Below, one piece after another: positions 20,912-22,378 of a DNA stretch of 22,378 nucleotides (position 1 is its first letter; each line of letters begins with the position of its first letter). The position numbers and the translations under genes were made by a program. Under the pieces are notes generated by a model. That model did no database searches and was not told the DNA's origin. It saw only the letters and a list, made by a program, of their open reading frames with translations. This DNA is from Candidatus Moranbacteria bacterium RIFCSPLOWO2_12_FULL_48_12 (GTDB lineage: Bacteria > Patescibacteriota > Minisyncoccia > Moranbacterales > UBA1568): assembly GCA_001784735.1 (NCBI GenBank), contig MFSB01000042.1, forward strand, positions 1 to 22,378, given 5' to 3'.

Positions 20912-20950
20912 GAGTTTAGTGCGGATTGAGAAAGAAGAGAGGTTAAGAAA

Positions 20951-20966
20951 GCGGGTTATAATGTAC
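20951..20966 (+). repeat. Half copy of the P9 element
   Basis: GCGGGTTATAATGTAC repeats 20817-20832 exactly, and the bases after it (GGGATCGAGAAGA) resemble those after the first copy (GGGATTAAGAAGA). The left half of the palindrome is missing. Confidence 0.75.
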
Positions 20967-21049
20967 AACGTGGGATCGAGAAGAATGGAGATTTGGATGT
21001 GAAACGTCCAAGTTTGAGCGAGGAGGAAGGCTACTGAGGAAAAGGGAGA

Positions 21050-21070
21050 TTTGGAAGCCTTGCTTCCAAA
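21050..21070. repeat. TTTGGAAGC hairpin, copy 1
   Basis: Perfect 9-bp arms TTTGGAAGC and GCTTCCAAA around CTT. The inner 19 bases recur at 21127-21145. Confidence 0.85.
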
Positions 21071-21092
21071 GGGTATCTGGCATCTCTTCTTT

Positions 21093-21113
21093 TACAGCGG
21101 TCCGACCGCTGTA
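21093..21113. repeat. TACAGCGGTC inverted repeat
   Basis: Perfect 10-bp arms TACAGCGGTC and GACCGCTGTA around a single C. GC-rich. No T-run of terminator type directly follows on either strand. Confidence 0.85.
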
Positions 21114-21126
21114 TGAGGAAGGTTAT

Positions 21127-21145
21127 TTGGAAGCCTTGCTTCCAA
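21127..21145. repeat. TTGGAAGC hairpin, copy 2
   Basis: Arms TTGGAAGC and GCTTCCAA around CTT, identical to bases 21051-21069. Direct duplication of a hairpin at 76-base spacing. Confidence 0.85.
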
Positions 21146-21174
21146 GTATAATATTTGATCGTATTCGAGTGTAC

Positions 21175-21204
21175 ACATTATCCCGCTATAGCGGATTATA
21201 ATGT
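21175..21204. repeat. Palindrome P10 (ACATTAT arms, CCGCTATAGCGG core)
   Basis: ACATTAT (21175-21181) pairs with ATAATGT (21198-21204); the core CCGCTATAGCGG (21183-21194) is a perfect 12-bp palindrome; a 1-by-3 internal loop separates them. Second full copy of the 20801 element, flanked by GTAC on both sides. Confidence 0.8.
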
Positions 21205-21261
21205 ACAGGTGAAATTGAGAGAAAAGAGGGGGGGAGGATAAAAAAAGAGAAGAAAGAGAAA

Positions 21262-21295
21262 AGGAAGGAAAAGAAAATCCCGCCGGAAGGCGGGA
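21262..21295 (-). terminator. Intrinsic terminator of the surface protein gene
   Basis: On the minus strand TCCCGCC (plus 21289-21295) pairs with GGCGGGA (plus 21278-21284) around TTCC, followed by TTTTCTTTTCCTTCC. It lies about 60 bases beyond the stop codon at 21359. Confidence 0.85.
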
Positions 21296-21358
21296 CTTCT
21301 TGGCTTTCAACTATCGACCTCGTTGAGAGCTTCTTATTTTAGAGTTTAGAGTTAACTA

Positions 21359-22378
21359 CTAGTTGAGAAGTAACCAAGTAGTACCATTACAAATGTATGC
21401 TTTGTCAGCCGTCATCGCACCAGCAGTGGTATTGGCAAGATAGATCTGACCTGTTTCCCCTGCTGCATCACAAGCAGTCGTAGCTAGTCCAGCACCGAAA
21501 GGAATTCTCACACTCGACGCTCCACTGAAGTTGACCGCTCCAGTTGTGGTCAGGGCGATATCAGCAGCCAAGTCCCCGCCCGCGATAGTCGCGTCAAGGA
21601 TCTCAGTCGTGGTTACCGCACCAGTTGCAATATCACCAGCCACTAGTGTATCAGCCGCAAGGGCAGCGCCAGTCAAAGCGCCGTTGGTATCAGCATCAGC
21701 AATTGTTCCATCAGCGATTTCCGCAGTACTAATAGCTCCGTCAGGCAAAACTACTTCGCCTGTTCCTGTCCCGTCAGTAGCGAGGGTTATGGAGGTGGTA
21801 CCACTAACACCGGTAGTACCAAGAGTCAAAGCTCCAGTTCCTCCGGGGGTAACTGTAAGGGCAACGTTAGCATCAGCATCAGCCGCAGTAATGGTGACCG
21901 CGCTGTCATTACTTGTGAAAGTGAATGTGTCATCAACCGAGTTGACGATCGATTCACTATTAGTCGAGAAACTTACGGTCGTATCGGACTGAACCGTATC
22001 ACCGATCAGCGTGGTGAACGTGCCTGTTCCGGCAGTGGTTGCCCCAACTGAAACGAAGTTAGCTACACCGGCATTGGTAACATTCCACTCGCCATCGGTA
22101 ATGGCTGTATTGGCTGTCACCGTCACCGTATCAAGGGTAACGCTATCTCCCATCGAGACCGTCGTTCCAGCCGAATTGTCATCGGTCAAAGCCGCGGAAT
22201 AATTCAAGGTGTCAGCGAAGATCGTGGACCACCGGGTCGCATCGGCTCCTAGATCATCCTCACTGTCGTCTTCTGGGAGAATCGCTCCCGCTCCGGCATC
22301 AACAGAATCCAACACGATATTTCCCGTTGCCGTGTCAATATCCATCGGGCCGTCAGTATCCACATAAAGCACTCCGAC
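21359..22378 (-). CDS. Surface or fibre-like beta-repeat protein, 5' end outside window
   Basis: The C-terminal 339 residues of a longer protein; the frame is open at the window edge. Composition is extreme: mostly Ala, Thr, Asp, Gly, Ser, Val, with very few Lys or Arg. Strand-like repeats recur (GTGTFTTLIGDTV, ALTLGTTGVSGTTSITLATD, GAISTAEIADGTIADADTNG, AADTLVAGDIATGAVTTTEI). It ends with a Cys-pair module, ACDAAGETGQIYLANT then KAYICNGTTWLLLN, a pattern seen at the ends of fibre and adhesin-like proteins. Likely secreted and repetitive, perhaps an adhesin, sheath or host-contact protein. Phage tail fibre is an alternative, but no phage genes are near. A strong terminator follows. Confidence 0.8.
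   Translation of the reverse strand, partial: VGVLYVDTDGPMDIDTATGNIVLDSVDAGAGAILPEDDSEDDLGADATRWSTIFADTLNYSAALTDDNSAGTTVSMGDSVTLDTVTVTANTAITDGEWNVTNAGVANFVSVGATTAGTGTFTTLIGDTVQSDTTVSFSTNSESIVNSVDDTFTFTSNDSAVTITAADADANVALTVTPGGTGALTLGTTGVSGTTSITLATDGTGTGEVVLPDGAISTAEIADGTIADADTNGALTGAALAADTLVAGDIATGAVTTTEILDATIAGGDLAADIALTTTGAVNFSGASSVRIPFGAGLATTACDAAGETGQIYLANTTAGAMTADKAYICNGTTWLLLN

Larger units (their letters stand above)
20757..21261. other. Palindrome-rich geneless region
   Basis: About 500 bases with no supported gene between a membrane protein gene and the terminator of the surface protein gene. It contains at least six inverted repeats, listed separately, joined by purine-rich plus-strand segments (AAGAAGAGAAGGGAAGG, GAGAAAGAAGAGAGG). 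The stretch from 21217 to 21277 is almost pure A/G. Confidence 0.7.

Noticed and set aside
20757..21261. CRISPR array
   Set aside because: Repeats are irregularly spaced, differ in sequence, and there are no uniform spacers or cas genes.
21092..21310. Small minus-strand gene in the palindrome region
   Set aside because: It consists of translated terminator and pyrimidine-rich sequence (runs of Ser, Phe, Leu, Pro) with no ribosome site.
21359..22378. Prophage tail fibre
   Set aside because: No capsid, portal, terminase, lysis or integrase genes lie in the window; a chromosomal surface protein is simpler.

Overview
The window looks like chromosomal DNA of an uncultivated Candidate Phyla Radiation (Patescibacteria) bacterium. 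This is inferred from protein character: a short 359-residue phosphoglycerate kinase, small membrane-anchored proteins of a type common in that group, a long Ala/Thr/Asp/Gly-rich surface protein, dispersed TGTCATCCCG-type repeats, and weak or absent Shine-Dalgarno sequences. TGA acts as an ordinary stop codon. Class-level placement cannot be made from sequence reading alone. Nearly everything is on the minus strand; only rpmA is on the plus strand.

Region 1 (1-10.3 kb) is mostly conserved core. Read along the minus strand, a promoter at 5048-5076 leads into scpA, scpB and a D,D-carboxypeptidase (the last two overlap by 4 bases), followed by mraY and pgk: chromosome segregation, wall recycling, lipid I synthesis and glycolysis. 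Upstream lie an MFS permease, a membrane-anchored protein with an Ada-like zinc-binding tail, rpmA (bL27) with a near-consensus promoter, a small AT-rich unknown gene, pyrG and rplI (bL9).

Region 2 (10.3-13.3 kb) holds a sodium:solute symporter, a CPBP membrane protease, a membrane-anchored alpha/beta hydrolase and tRNA-Ala(CGC) with the G3:U70 identity pair.

Region 3 (13.5-18.2 kb) is a nucleotide-housecleaning island: five Nudix hydrolases (one closely MTH1-like, one NUDT15-like with a C-terminal SEC-C zinc motif) and two MazG-type all-alpha NTP pyrophosphatases, with a DUF1761 membrane protein and a PPC/DUF296 protein. Gaps between these genes carry long perfect or nearly perfect palindromes. 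Three (two here, or three counting wobble pairs, and one at 20.9 kb) share a TGCAATTGCA core with different but mutually complementary arms. Others share TGTACA ends and a GC-rich CCGC/GCGG centre.

Region 4 (18.2-22.4 kb) holds four small membrane-anchored proteins of unknown function, a 500-base geneless stretch crowded with inverted repeats, and the 3' end of a long surface or fibre-like protein gene that runs out of the window.

The palindrome families around the NTP-pyrophosphatase island are the best candidate for something undescribed. No transposase, integrase, CRISPR array or rRNA gene is visible.
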